Shown here: piece after piece, positions 1-9,606 of the stretch
How the letters are laid out: every line of letters begins with the position of its first letter
Position numbering within the stretch: the stretch's first letter is position 1
DNA from: CAIODY01 sp046051225
GTDB taxonomy: Bacteria; Bacteroidota; Bacteroidia; Chitinophagales; CAIODY01
NCBI GenBank assembly: GCA_046051225.1
Contig: JBJOOR010000004.1
Span: 124,001-188,000 of the forward strand
Length of the DNA: 64,000 nt
Direction: 5' to 3'
Made by a program: the position numbers and the translations under genes
The notes under the pieces: generated by a model
What the model was told of the DNA's origin: nothing
Seen by the model: the letters and a program-made list of their open reading frames with translations, nothing else
The model's database searches: none

Positions 1-53
1 CCAACAAAATTTAGATCGGATAAACGTTATATCCGCAAATAGTTAAATTAATT

Positions 54-83
54 TTTAAAATTTCAAAGCCTTGAAATTTTAAA
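54..83. repeat. 13-bp inverted repeat upstream of feoA
   Basis: A perfect 13-bp inverted repeat (TTTAAAATTTCAA / TTGAAATTTTAAA) with a 4-nt AGCC loop ends 17 nt before the feoA start. It could be an operator for an iron-responsive regulator, or a weak hairpin terminating an upstream gene outside the window. A smaller 6-bp hairpin (CGGATA/TATCCG) lies at 17-35. The structure is read directly; the role is inference. Confidence 0.5.
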
Positions 84-100
84 TCATAGATAAAAAATAA

Positions 101-352
101 GTGAAACAATTATCAAAATTAAAAGTGGGAGAGTTTGGTGTGGTGAGTCGTTTTAGCGATGATACCGTTTCAACAAAATTAATGGAAATGGGCTGTTTGC
201 CTGGCGAATTGGTTAGAGTGGTAAAAATTGCACCACTCGGCGATCCAATGGCAATAGAAGTTTCGGGGTATGAATTAAGCCTTCGCATGTTAGAAGCATC
301 ATGTGTGTGGGTACACGAAAATCCAGGGCCAGAGTATGTTCGTTTAAATTAA
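101..352 (+). CDS. feoA: FeoA family ferrous iron transport protein
   Basis: This 83-residue protein has the length and fold signature of FeoA, a small SH3-like cytoplasmic protein that assists the FeoB ferrous iron permease. The central MEMGCLPGELVRVVKIAPLGDP stretch is represented by its conserved pieces LMEMGCLPG and APLGDPMAIEV, followed by YELSLR. The start is GTG at 101; no in-frame ATG precedes it. No feoB follows: the next gene is a nucleoside kinase, so this is a stand-alone feoA unless feoB lies upstream of the window. A 13-bp inverted repeat sits just upstream and may be regulatory. The family call is firm; participation in iron uptake is by family. Confidence 0.88.
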   Translation: MKQLSKLKVGEFGVVSRFSDDTVSTKLMEMGCLPGELVRVVKIAPLGDPMAIEVSGYELSLRMLEASCVWVHENPGPEYVRLN

Positions 353-425
353 TTGTTTACACTTGCATTCCAGTTCAAAAAAAATCTTTCAATTTTTTAG
401 CCAAAAACTAATGGCATTTTAAATA

Positions 426-1118
426 TTGGTTGTATTTTCGGAACTCTTTAAACCTACTTCAATTTTACCCGTGTCGAAAAAAATTACTACCAAAAAGCCG
501 CCTAAACATATTGCCATTGCTGGAAATATTGGCGCAGGAAAAACTACTCTTACTAAATTATTAGCCAAAAATTTTGGTTGGACACCGCATTACGAAGATG
601 TAGAAAACAATCCTTATCTGAATGATTTTTATGAAGATATGGTGCGTTGGAGTTTTAATCTTCAAATCTATTTTTTAAATAGCCGCTTTGGGCAAATTAT
701 TGATATTCATAAAGGCGATGAAACTGTAATTCAAGATCGTTCGATTTATGAAGATGCTTCTATCTTTGCACCAAACCTTCATGAAATGGGCTTAATGACC
801 AGTCGTGATTTTCAAAATTATCAGTCTTTATTCAAAACTTTACATTCAATGGTTGACCCACCCGATTTGATGATTTATTTAAAAGCATCAATTGGCACAT
901 TGGTTAATCAAATTGAAAAACGAGGCAGAGATTATGAAGATAATATTCGCTTAGATTATTTAAAACGATTGAATGAGCATTATGATAATTGGGCTAAGAA
1001 TTATAAAATGGGCAAGTTGTTAATCATCAATGTAGATGATTTGAATTTTGCAGAAAAAAAAGAAGACTTAGGCAAAGTGGTAAACATGGTAAGAGCCGAA
1101 TTTAACGGCTTGTTTTAA
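426..1118 (+). CDS. deoxynucleoside kinase family protein
   Basis: This is a P-loop kinase of the deoxynucleoside kinase (dGK/dAK/dCK) family, which phosphorylates deoxynucleosides to dNMPs in salvage. The Walker A motif GNIGAGKT lies near residue 40. The DRSIYED motif, which carries the catalytic and substrate-contacting residues, is near residue 105, and a lid region KRGRDYE is near residue 162. Substrate preference cannot be read from sequence. The longest frame opens at a TTG at 426 directly after an in-frame stop. An in-frame GTG at 471 gives a 215-residue protein closer to the usual family length and may be the true start. It stands between feoA and comEC with no overlap. Confidence 0.85.
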   Translation: MVVFSELFKPTSILPVSKKITTKKPPKHIAIAGNIGAGKTTLTKLLAKNFGWTPHYEDVENNPYLNDFYEDMVRWSFNLQIYFLNSRFGQIIDIHKGDETVIQDRSIYEDASIFAPNLHEMGLMTSRDFQNYQSLFKTLHSMVDPPDLMIYLKASIGTLVNQIEKRGRDYEDNIRLDYLKRLNEHYDNWAKNYKMGKLLIINVDDLNFAEKKEDLGKVVNMVRAEFNGLF

Positions 1119-1150
1119 TTAGACTTCTTCTGAAAATGCTTATTAACTAC

Positions 1151-1188
1151 CTCATTTTTATCTTCTCCTACAGAGAAGAATGGTATTT
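1151..1188. repeat. degenerate copy of palindromic CTC...GAG dispersed repeat
   Basis: This intergenic block between the kinase and comEC begins CCTCAT and contains the hairpin TCTTCTC-ctaca-GAGAAGA (1161-1179). Its layout matches the complement of the element inside the rRNA methyltransferase gene (43603-43640) and, more distantly, the one inside polA (34381-34416). Confidence 0.5.
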
Positions 1189-1218
1189 TCCGAAGAAATC
1201 TAATTTTATTTTAGTGTA

Positions 1219-3309
1219 ATGAAACTCCCAACTTCATTTCAGCTTTTTATATCTCAAACTCCTTTTTTAAGATTAATCTTTCCGTTTGCCATTGGCATTT
1301 TTTTACAACTTTATTTTGAATGGTATTCGGTATTAATACCTGCTGTTGCTTTATTAGCAATAGTTGTGGGTTATATTGCTTTTCAATTTTTATCATTAAA
1401 ATTTATTTTTAAATGGTTTGAATGGAATGGCATTTTTTTGCAATTGATTTTATTTTTAGCAGGCATTATTACTACGCAATTTCAATTTATCAATCATCAA
1501 TCTAATTTTTATGGAAAATATATTTCTAATAAAAATCAAATTATCAGCATCCGATTATTAGAAAATCCGATGGAAAAAGCTGGCAGCTACAAGGCTTTGG
1601 CAGATGTTGAGTTGGTTAATCATCAATCCGTGGTGGGCAAAACAATTGTATATTTTAATAAAAATAATTTTCAGCATCGGTTTGTTTATGGCGATGTATT
1701 ATTGGTGCCTAATCATTTTACCGAAATTAAAAATTCGGGCAATCCAGGATGTTTCAATTATAAGTTTTCGTGTTTCATGCAAGATGTTACACATCAAATT
1801 TTTATAAAAGAAGGTGATTGCGAAAAAATAAATAATCATCATAACCCTTTCTACAAAAGCCTTTGGCAAGTTCGTGATTCTATACTTTCTATCATCGAAC
1901 AAAATGTAACATCGGATAAAGAACTGGGTGTAGCCCAAGCTTTGTTGATTGGTTATCGAGATAATTTAGATAAAGATTTACAACAAGTTTATTCAAACAC
2001 AGGTATTGTACATGTGTTGGCAATTAGCGGAATGCATTTAGGATTAATATTTTGGATGCTAAATAAAGTATTGTTTTTTTTAGATAAAAAACGGAAAACA
2101 AAATGGCTAAAAGCACTTTTTATTTTAACCATTATTTGGTTGTTTGCCTTGCTCACAGGCGCTTCGGGCTCGGTGATGAGAGCCGCTGTAATGTTTACAT
2201 TTGTGCAGGCTGCATCATTAATGAAACGAAATCCATCGGTGTATAATTCGTTAGCGGCATCGGCATTTGTGATGTTGGTTTTTAATCCATTCATTTTAGC
2301 TGATGTTGGTTTTCAACTTTCATACATTGCAGTAGTAGGCATTATTTCACTTCAAAAATTTATTTATAATTGGTATTATTTCACTAATAAAGCATTAAAA
2401 AAAATTTGGGGTTTGATGGCTGTATCTATTGCTGCGCAAGTATTAGCAGCTCCTATTTGCATGTTGTACTTTCATCAATTTCCTAATTATTTTTTGTTAG
2501 CAAATTTGATTGCCATTCCATTATCAACTGTAGTTTTATTTCAAATAATTGCATTGGTAGTGGTTGCACCATTTTCAAAATTGGTGGCTTTTTATTTAGG
2601 CAAAATAATTTCGTTTACCACAATGCTGATGAATACTGGCGTTGAGTGGGTTGATAGCATGCCACATTCGGTTATCAATAATTTACAATTCAATGCTTGG
2701 CAAATATTGTTGATGTACATTTTTATTATTGCATTTGTATTTTGGTTGATTCGAAAAAACACAAAGCATTTACAAATTTCGATGATTGCATTTTTAGTAA
2801 TGCTTTGTTGGTTTGTATTTGATGAAATTAAAATACAGCAGCAACGAAAAATAATTGTGTATGCCATCCCAAAAGGCAGTGCTGTGGATTGTATTAGCGG
2901 CAACGATTTTGCAATTTTTCAGGATTCGATGGTAGCTACACACCACATCACACAAAATTTTCATCTTAAACCTGCTCGTGTTTTGCATCAAGCCATTTCA
3001 TTACAACCATCATTAATTAAAAAAATTGATGACCAAAATTTTATTGCTTTTAATCAACGAATCAGCTATTTGCAAAACAAAATATTTTATAAAGAAGCGG
3101 ATACTAAAATTGAAACCGATATTTTAATAGTGGCGCATAATTCTATTTATTCGGTAAATGATGTATTGAAAAAATACAAATTCAAACAACTTATTTTTGA
3201 TTCATCTAATTCAAATTACAAAGTAAATAAGTGGCTGAAAGAAGCATCAAATATGCATCTTAATGCTTTTAGTACAAATGAAAATGGTGCGTTTATTTTA
3301 GATTTATAA
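1219..3309 (+). CDS. comEC: ComEC/Rec2-family DNA uptake channel protein
   Basis: This is a 696-residue polytopic inner-membrane protein. Hydrophobic helices fill residues 10-80 and about 250-520. The Competence-domain signature (LLIGYRDNLD, then VLAISGMHLGL) lies near residues 235-275. The N-terminal third contains a soluble DUF4131-like segment. ComEC forms the channel that passes single-stranded DNA across the inner membrane in natural transformation. The C-terminal 150 residues show no HxHxDH motif, so the metallo-beta-lactamase domain found in many ComEC proteins is absent or degenerate, as is common in Bacteroidota. The gene is convergent with the next one, with a 4-bp gap. Confidence 0.9.
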   Translation: MKLPTSFQLFISQTPFLRLIFPFAIGIFLQLYFEWYSVLIPAVALLAIVVGYIAFQFLSLKFIFKWFEWNGIFLQLILFLAGIITTQFQFINHQSNFYGKYISNKNQIISIRLLENPMEKAGSYKALADVELVNHQSVVGKTIVYFNKNNFQHRFVYGDVLLVPNHFTEIKNSGNPGCFNYKFSCFMQDVTHQIFIKEGDCEKINNHHNPFYKSLWQVRDSILSIIEQNVTSDKELGVAQALLIGYRDNLDKDLQQVYSNTGIVHVLAISGMHLGLIFWMLNKVLFFLDKKRKTKWLKALFILTIIWLFALLTGASGSVMRAAVMFTFVQAASLMKRNPSVYNSLAASAFVMLVFNPFILADVGFQLSYIAVVGIISLQKFIYNWYYFTNKALKKIWGLMAVSIAAQVLAAPICMLYFHQFPNYFLLANLIAIPLSTVVLFQIIALVVVAPFSKLVAFYLGKIISFTTMLMNTGVEWVDSMPHSVINNLQFNAWQILLMYIFIIAFVFWLIRKNTKHLQISMIAFLVMLCWFVFDEIKIQQQRKIIVYAIPKGSAVDCISGNDFAIFQDSMVATHHITQNFHLKPARVLHQAISLQPSLIKKIDDQNFIAFNQRISYLQNKIFYKEADTKIETDILIVAHNSIYSVNDVLKKYKFKQLIFDSSNSNYKVNKWLKEASNMHLNAFSTNENGAFILDL

Positions 3310-3313
3310 ATAT

Positions 3314-6300
3314 TTATCTTAACAAAGTAATATTTCCTTTCATAAATTTTGGCTCATCAAAATCGGTATATTCAATTGTATAAATGTATGTGCCTGTTGG
3401 TTGAGCTACATCATTATAGCGCCCATCCCAACCTTGTGGTTGCAAATACAAATCAGGATTATAAACTATTTCGCCCCATCGATTAAAAATTTTAAATGAT
3501 TTTAGATGTGCATTTTCACCCACTATGATTGGAAAAATATAATCATCAATGCCATCGCCATTAGGCGAAAATGCATTGGGCATTAATACATATCCATGAT
3601 TGCAATCAATGGTTTTTAATTTTACAGTATCGGTAATTACACAAATAGATTGATTGGAAATTTGAACCGAATAGATACCCGATTTATTAGCAATTAAGGT
3701 TGAATCGGTTGTAAGACTTGGACTCCATAAAAAAGTACATCCATAATTATGTGCATTAAATTTTATAAAAGTATCGTAGCAAATAGTAAATAATTTGCCC
3801 AAATAAACAGGTGTTGGCATGGGTATTAAATTTACTGTAATGCTGTCCGAATCGGAGCTGCATTGATTAGTTACAGTAATTTTATAAATGCCAGATGTGG
3901 CTGTGTATTGGCTTGTATCGGGTGCTCCATTATTCCAAATAAAAGAAATGGGCAAACTACCTGATATAATTGGTTTTAATAAAACAGGGCTTTTGTAGCA
4001 TTTTGAAATTAAATGCGCTGAAAAATTTACAGTAGGCGATTTTAAAAATTTAATTTGAAATGTATCGGTATGCGACCCACAAAAATTAGAAGCCTTTAAG
4101 CTTACAGTATGATTAGCATACAAAGTTATTCCTGCCGCAAACGAGCCATTGCTCCATGCATATTGTATGGGTGTTGTACCCGAAATGGTTGGAATTAGAT
4201 TGTACGAAATTTTATCGCAAACGGATGTATCATTACCAAAACTAAATAATGGGCTTTTGTTAAATTGAATAGATGTTGTATCCCATACGCTGCCACACTC
4301 ATTAAAAACTCGAACAAAATAAACGCCCGAAGTAGTAACTATAAATTTATTTAATGAACTGCTATCTTGCCATCTATAATTTAATGTAGCACTACCTGTA
4401 ACGGTTGGTAAAAGTTTGTACGATAATGAATCACATAAATTTTTTCGTGCCTCTAAATCTACTGTGGGCGATGTTTTAAATGTTAATCTTACCGTATCCC
4501 ATGCACTGCCACATTCGTTATAAGCTCTTACATAATATAGTTTTGTAGCAGTAGCAGTAAAAGAATTTAGCGCCGAACTATCTTGCCATTTGTATTTAAT
4601 ATTAGCACTACCTGTAACGGTTGGATTAATGGTATAACTATTTTGATTACAAAGTAATTGATTCAACCCAGCATCAATAGTAGGTTTTTTCTTAAATATT
4701 AAACTTACGGTATCCCATACACTGCCACAACTATTATAAGCCCGAACATAAAATAATCCATTAGTGGTAGCATTATAATACGAATGAATTGTACTATCCT
4801 GCCATTTAAAAGTAACAGGTGTGGCTGCAATACAATTGGGAATAAGATGAAATGAATCGAGATTACAGATTGTTTTATGAATTCCTAAATCAACCGAAGT
4901 AGGCGCTTGACCTGATGAAATTTTCATCGTATCGCGTTTTGTACCACAACCATTTGAAACCTGTAACCAATATGTGCCAAGCGTTGTAGCATGATAAGTG
5001 GCAGCCGATGAATTATTTTGCCATAATAATGTAGGTAATGGTTTGCCAGTAATTATAGGATTAATATTAATATTTACTGCATTGCATAAAAAAGTATCTA
5101 TTGGCAATTTTACAGTAGGTGCAATATTTACTGTAATTTTTACCGAATCTGTAAGTGTACATACTGTATTAAAACTTATATCATCAATTGCAAAATCATT
5201 TCCGCCTTGAAAAGTTGCATTGTTGTTAATACAAATAGTAGCTGTGGTAGAAGCACCCGAATTCCAAGTTACTGCTTGGTTTGTCCATGAGCCAGTTGTT
5301 AATACTGGACTAAATGTAGCACCAACTTGTACATTGTTAATATTGAAAGATAATAATGCTAACGATGCAGCATTGGAAAATGGATCAACATTGCTAAACC
5401 ATGCCGATAAATTATAATTAGTATTAGGCGTAACAGTAACTGTTTGACACCAAACTGAAATACTTGGATTGGTTGAACCATTTACCACCAACATATTTCC
5501 TACACCACCCGTATGATTATTAAATGCAGAAAAATTACTGTGCGCTAAATTAGGGCTTGTGGTAATGGTATAAAACCCAGGGCAAGAAAGCAACCCCCAA
5601 CTTTGTACACAACCTGCTGGAGGCAAAGATGCCGAGCAATAAGTATAGCCGCTAGTGAATGATGCATTGCCTAATGAAAAATCGCCATTGGCTATTAAAT
5701 TAATAGGCGATACGGCTAAAACGGTTACATGATAAGTAGTATCTTTTGTTGCCGTAGTGGTAGGATTCCAAACCGATGCATTGCTTAAGCCCCAACTTGG
5801 CGACCATGTTATTGTACTAATCGTACCCGTATCTAATTTTGCCGTTAAATGCAAGATAGAATTTTTGCAAACAATAGTATCGTTGGTTAATGAAAGAACA
5901 GAACATGAGTTGCCACAAACAGCGGTGTTTACAGTAATTACAGCCGTATCCGAAATACATCTTACAGATGATGATACATAGGTATATAAATAATTGCCAT
6001 TGGTATTAGTTGATGGATTAAAAGTACCCAAATGCGCATTGGTTAGTATTGATGGACCAACCCAAGTACCTGTTATATTATTAATTGTGGTACTTGGTAT
6101 AGAATCGAAAATATTATAATTGCTATTGCCCGAACAGATGAATAAATTATCGGTATAATATTTATGACAATTTTTTAAAACCATATCATCTACGGCTAAA
6201 TCGTTACCGCCGCCACTTCCAGCAATATTGGTATAAATTTCTACTTTAAAAAATGTTGAAGTAGGTGTAAAATTATATACATATTGTTGCCAAGTGGTAA

Positions 6301-6688
6301 AGCTTATAGGTCCTGTTGCTGTAGTATTTACCAATGTATTACCATCATAAAATTTAATAGTAATATCGCACAATATGCCCGATACATAGGTTTTATAATA
6401 AAATGAAAATTGATAAGGCGAACCCGAACAAACATCAAATACATGATGATATAATAATGCACCTGCCGATACTGTATTTTGAACATTAAAATACAAACCA
6501 TAAGTACCAGTTCTATGTCCATAAGTTTGTGGAGTGGTGTGATAACTTGAAGAAGCTACAATACTTGTATCCACAACCAAATTGTTTTCAAAGTCAAGTG
6601 TATCAATATTTTGCCATTTGCATTGCCCAAAGCAATGAAAGCTAGAAAATAAAAATACGAAAACCAAAAAGGATAAAATTTTATTCAT
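3314..6688 (-). CDS. secreted T9SS protein with CHU_C (gliding motility-associated) C-terminal domain and Ig-like repeats
   Basis: This is a large exported surface protein of 1124 residues. The ATG at 6688 gives a clean signal peptide (MNKILSFLVFVFLFSSFHCFG); the longer frame starts at a TTG two codons earlier. Two jelly-roll or CBM-like regions with the recurring ending ND(L/F)A(V/I)DD lie near residues 30-180 and 330-510. Then come about six Ig-like modules of roughly 85 residues; the middle ones share GSxWDT and (K/R)WQDS motifs and look recently duplicated. The protein ends in the CHU_C domain (MPNAFSPNGDGIDD ... FNRWGE ... GWDGRYN ... GTYIYTIEY), the type B T9SS sorting signal, which directs export across the outer membrane. 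Function is probably adhesion or matrix; the substrate is unknown. Confidence 0.88.
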   Translation of the reverse strand: MNKILSFLVFVFLFSSFHCFGQCKWQNIDTLDFENNLVVDTSIVASSSYHTTPQTYGHRTGTYGLYFNVQNTVSAGALLYHHVFDVCSGSPYQFSFYYKTYVSGILCDITIKFYDGNTLVNTTATGPISFTTWQQYVYNFTPTSTFFKVEIYTNIAGSGGGNDLAVDDMVLKNCHKYYTDNLFICSGNSNYNIFDSIPSTTINNITGTWVGPSILTNAHLGTFNPSTNTNGNYLYTYVSSSVRCISDTAVITVNTAVCGNSCSVLSLTNDTIVCKNSILHLTAKLDTGTISTITWSPSWGLSNASVWNPTTTATKDTTYHVTVLAVSPINLIANGDFSLGNASFTSGYTYCSASLPPAGCVQSWGLLSCPGFYTITTSPNLAHSNFSAFNNHTGGVGNMLVVNGSTNPSISVWCQTVTVTPNTNYNLSAWFSNVDPFSNAASLALLSFNINNVQVGATFSPVLTTGSWTNQAVTWNSGASTTATICINNNATFQGGNDFAIDDISFNTVCTLTDSVKITVNIAPTVKLPIDTFLCNAVNININPIITGKPLPTLLWQNNSSAATYHATTLGTYWLQVSNGCGTKRDTMKISSGQAPTSVDLGIHKTICNLDSFHLIPNCIAATPVTFKWQDSTIHSYYNATTNGLFYVRAYNSCGSVWDTVSLIFKKKPTIDAGLNQLLCNQNSYTINPTVTGSANIKYKWQDSSALNSFTATATKLYYVRAYNECGSAWDTVRLTFKTSPTVDLEARKNLCDSLSYKLLPTVTGSATLNYRWQDSSSLNKFIVTTSGVYFVRVFNECGSVWDTTSIQFNKSPLFSFGNDTSVCDKISYNLIPTISGTTPIQYAWSNGSFAAGITLYANHTVSLKASNFCGSHTDTFQIKFLKSPTVNFSAHLISKCYKSPVLLKPIISGSLPISFIWNNGAPDTSQYTATSGIYKITVTNQCSSDSDSITVNLIPMPTPVYLGKLFTICYDTFIKFNAHNYGCTFLWSPSLTTDSTLIANKSGIYSVQISNQSICVITDTVKLKTIDCNHGYVLMPNAFSPNGDGIDDYIFPIIVGENAHLKSFKIFNRWGEIVYNPDLYLQPQGWDGRYNDVAQPTGTYIYTIEYTDFDEPKFMKGNITLLR

Positions 6689-6827
6689 AACCAAATAGTT
6701 TTTTAAGGTTTGTAAATATAATAATATTTTTAGATAGCTCTATATCCTTTTTAAATCTTTAAGATGAAACAAACATTTATTTCTATCAATTAAAAAAGCT
6801 ATTAATACTACCAAAATTTGGTTTAAA

Positions 6828-8201
6828 TTATATTGTTAAACTTACCGTTTGATTACTTTTAATTACCACATCTTTTATTTTGGTTTCTTTCATTTTGTGG
6901 TTTATTTTATTTCTATAAATAAGTCTATAATTGCCAGGCTGTAGACCAATTGTTTCTAGGTAAACTTTGTATTTTAGTTCATATAATTTTATCCATACAT
7001 TATCTTTTAAATAAAAAATACCACCATAAATTTCACCATTTTTTTCAAGCGATATATTGCCCGATGCCGCTATTTGAATATTCGTTGTTTTGCTTTGCGA
7101 TACTTCTACACCTTTCATTTCAATTCGGGGTAGGGTTAATATTTCAATATCGTATTTACCACATAAATATTTTTCGGCTGTATTATAATTTTGAATATGC
7201 AATGTATTTTGTGTATTCGATTTTCTAATCATGCATTTAATTAATGTTTTACTTGGCGAACCAATTTTTAACCAACCTTGTGCAGCATTTAATTCAATTT
7301 TATTATGCGAATTAGATTGTAATAAAATATTATTCTGTTCAATCGGCGGAATGGTATGTATATCTAAATTATATTTTACAATAGGGTCGAGCGAAAGCGT
7401 ATCTGGGTTGCCTCTTACATTCATCACATGATACATATCGTATCTTACGTTCATCATTTGTGCATCATAAAAAGTCATGTTTACAGCCGTTTCTGTTGGC
7501 TTTAAATCAGTATCCAATAAATCTACCTCAACTGTAGTTCGAGTTAATACAGTATTTAAAATGGCAGTAAGTTCTTTTTCAAAAGCTTTAGTATTAGCTA
7601 CATTTTTAAATTTACCAATGCATTCTAAATCGCTACTAATGCTGCTTTCAATGCCCAATCCAATAATAAATGGTTTTAAAATAATTCCTTTCGATTGTAA
7701 ATCTTTAGCAATAGCGCATGGGTCGCCACCACATGATTCGCTGCCATCGGTAATCATTATTATTATATTTCTATTTCCATTTTTCGGAAAATCATTCACA
7801 CATTTTTGCAGCGATAATGCAATAGGTGTAATACCCGTTGGCTTTATCAACTGCAATTTTTTCTTAATTATTTTAGCATTGTTTTTAGTAAATGATATTT
7901 CTAATCTTGTATCGCTACAATTTGCCAATGCTGCATTGTATTGATGTCCATATACTCGTAATGCCATTTCAACATTTGGCAAATTATTTATACTATCCGC
8001 CATTGCTGATAAAATTCTTTTAGCTTCGATAATTCTCGAACTGTTATTCCAGCCATTATCCATGCTTTGAGAAGCATCTAATAAAAATAAAATTCTGGTT
8101 AATTCTTTCGGATTGGCAAATGATGATTGAGCATTGCTATTTGTTTGTAAAAAACAAAGAGCAATTATCAACAATAAAATATGTTTTATTTTAAATTTCA
8201 T
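6828..8201 (-). CDS. secreted VWA-domain protein (second of tandem pair)
   Basis: The ATG at 8201 opens a signal peptide (MKFKIKHILLLIIALCF) and sits 10 bp after the stop of the upstream paralogue, so the two are almost certainly co-transcribed. The longer upstream frame overlaps that paralogue and is not credible. A von Willebrand A domain follows, with the metal-binding MIDAS residues visible: DASQS, T in GITPI, and D in MITDGSES. The C-terminal half (about 230 residues) consists of beta-rich segments that parallel the paralogue segment by segment (for example DLLDTDLKPTETAVN against NLLDKKGEPTETNVE). VWA domains bind protein ligands through a metal ion; the partner is unknown. Confidence 0.85.
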   Translation of the reverse strand: MKFKIKHILLLIIALCFLQTNSNAQSSFANPKELTRILFLLDASQSMDNGWNNSSRIIEAKRILSAMADSINNLPNVEMALRVYGHQYNAALANCSDTRLEISFTKNNAKIIKKKLQLIKPTGITPIALSLQKCVNDFPKNGNRNIIIMITDGSESCGGDPCAIAKDLQSKGIILKPFIIGLGIESSISSDLECIGKFKNVANTKAFEKELTAILNTVLTRTTVEVDLLDTDLKPTETAVNMTFYDAQMMNVRYDMYHVMNVRGNPDTLSLDPIVKYNLDIHTIPPIEQNNILLQSNSHNKIELNAAQGWLKIGSPSKTLIKCMIRKSNTQNTLHIQNYNTAEKYLCGKYDIEILTLPRIEMKGVEVSQSKTTNIQIAASGNISLEKNGEIYGGIFYLKDNVWIKLYELKYKVYLETIGLQPGNYRLIYRNKINHKMKETKIKDVVIKSNQTVSLTI

Positions 8202-8211
8202 TTTGCAATTA

Positions 8212-9606
8212 TTATTTAAATGAAATTCGTGAAACACCACCTGATGCAATTTTAAAATGCTGGGTTTGTGTGTATTCGCTTTCTCTTTTTTCTTTTGGAA
8301 TAAATACCACATCATATTCGCCGGGTTGTAAATTAAGTTCGTAGCTATTCGATATTACATTTCCAAAATCATATACTTTTTTCCATCTGTTTAATTGAGT
8401 TGTGTAAACACTTACCAAACCAGGCTCGGCAATAAATATAGAAGCCGTTCCAGCAGCAGGTAATACAATATTTTTTGTTTCATTGGCTTTTACATCTACG
8501 CCTCTAAATTCTGTTTCGGGCAGGCTTAAAATTTCAATATCATATTCGCCAGATAAATAACGATAGGTGCTTCCAAATTCTTGTACATTTATTATTTCGG
8601 TTTTATTAGCCTGCCTTATAACACAGTTTGGTGGCTGCATTAAAGCCATTGGCGTTGGATTGCCCAATAAAGTAAATTGTAAATTGCCCTGTGGTACATC
8701 AGCCGCAATAATATTATGCTGACCTGGAATTAATGAAATATTCTTTTTAACCACAGGCGGCAAGGTGTGAATTATTAAATCGTATTTCCCAATTGGATCA
8801 ATTTTAATAGTATCGCTAATTCGTTTATCATTTAATGAATGTACAAATGCATATTTTAAAATTTGCGAATAGCTATCGCTAAAAGTAAGCTCTACATTGG
8901 TTTCGGTAGGTTCGCCTTTTTTATCTAATAAATTTACTTGCAAAGTGGTATTATTCATTATTTGCGAAACCACCGATTTTAAAATCCATTTAAAACCATC
9001 AGGTGTTTTTGCATCAAAATAAGTTCCTACACAATTAAATTTTTTGATAAATGAATCTTGCAAACCCAAGCCAATAATAAATGGCTTTAACGAAACTCTT
9101 TTTTTATCTAATAATTCAGCCGCAGCACATGGATTGCCACCACAGCTTTCTTCACCATCGGTTATCAAAACTATGGCATTTAACATTTCAGAACTTCCAT
9201 TTTTTATAGTCGGAAAATCTTGTTCGGCAGCTTTAAAAATGCTATAAGCAATAGGTGTATAACCTTGTGGATGTAATTGTTTTAGGCGTTTTAATATTTT
9301 AGCAGAATTATTTTTTGCAAACGGTATTTCCAATTTACTATCTTCACAATTATGAGCCTTGTTAGGATATTGATGCCCAAAAACACGAATACCAAATTCA
9401 ACATTGCTTTTATTTTTTTCTACACTATCAGCCAAATTATAAAGCAATTCTCGGGCAACATCAAACCTCGATTTTGTTCCCATTTTTTGATTCATACTGC
9501 CCGAAGCATCTAACAAAAAAAGAATACGGCTGCCATGTTGTTGCGAAAAAACATTTTCGAAACAGCAACAGTACAACAATAATAATATGGTAACTATTTT
9601 TTTGAT
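8212..9606 (-). CDS. secreted VWA-domain protein (first of tandem pair), likely ATC start
   Basis: This VWA protein is paralogous to the next gene, with MIDAS residues DASGS, T in GYTPI and D in LITDGEES. The first canonical start is a TTG at 9579, which would leave a signal peptide without its positively charged head (MLYCCCFENVFSQQ). Reading upstream in frame, the peptide continues as KKIVTILLLLYCCC, preceded by ATC at 9606 and a stop at 9615-9613. The ATC therefore stands exactly where the ATG of a normal MKK signal peptide is expected. I extend the gene to 9606 on that basis. The alternatives are TTG initiation or a single-base change in the start codon. Confidence 0.75.
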   Translation of the reverse strand: MKKIVTILLLLYCCCFENVFSQQHGSRILFLLDASGSMNQKMGTKSRFDVARELLYNLADSVEKNKSNVEFGIRVFGHQYPNKAHNCEDSKLEIPFAKNNSAKILKRLKQLHPQGYTPIAYSIFKAAEQDFPTIKNGSSEMLNAIVLITDGEESCGGNPCAAAELLDKKRVSLKPFIIGLGLQDSFIKKFNCVGTYFDAKTPDGFKWILKSVVSQIMNNTTLQVNLLDKKGEPTETNVELTFSDSYSQILKYAFVHSLNDKRISDTIKIDPIGKYDLIIHTLPPVVKKNISLIPGQHNIIAADVPQGNLQFTLLGNPTPMALMQPPNCVIRQANKTEIINVQEFGSTYRYLSGEYDIEILSLPETEFRGVDVKANETKNIVLPAAGTASIFIAEPGLVSVYTTQLNRWKKVYDFGNVISNSYELNLQPGEYDVVFIPKEKRESEYTQTQHFKIASGGVSRISFK

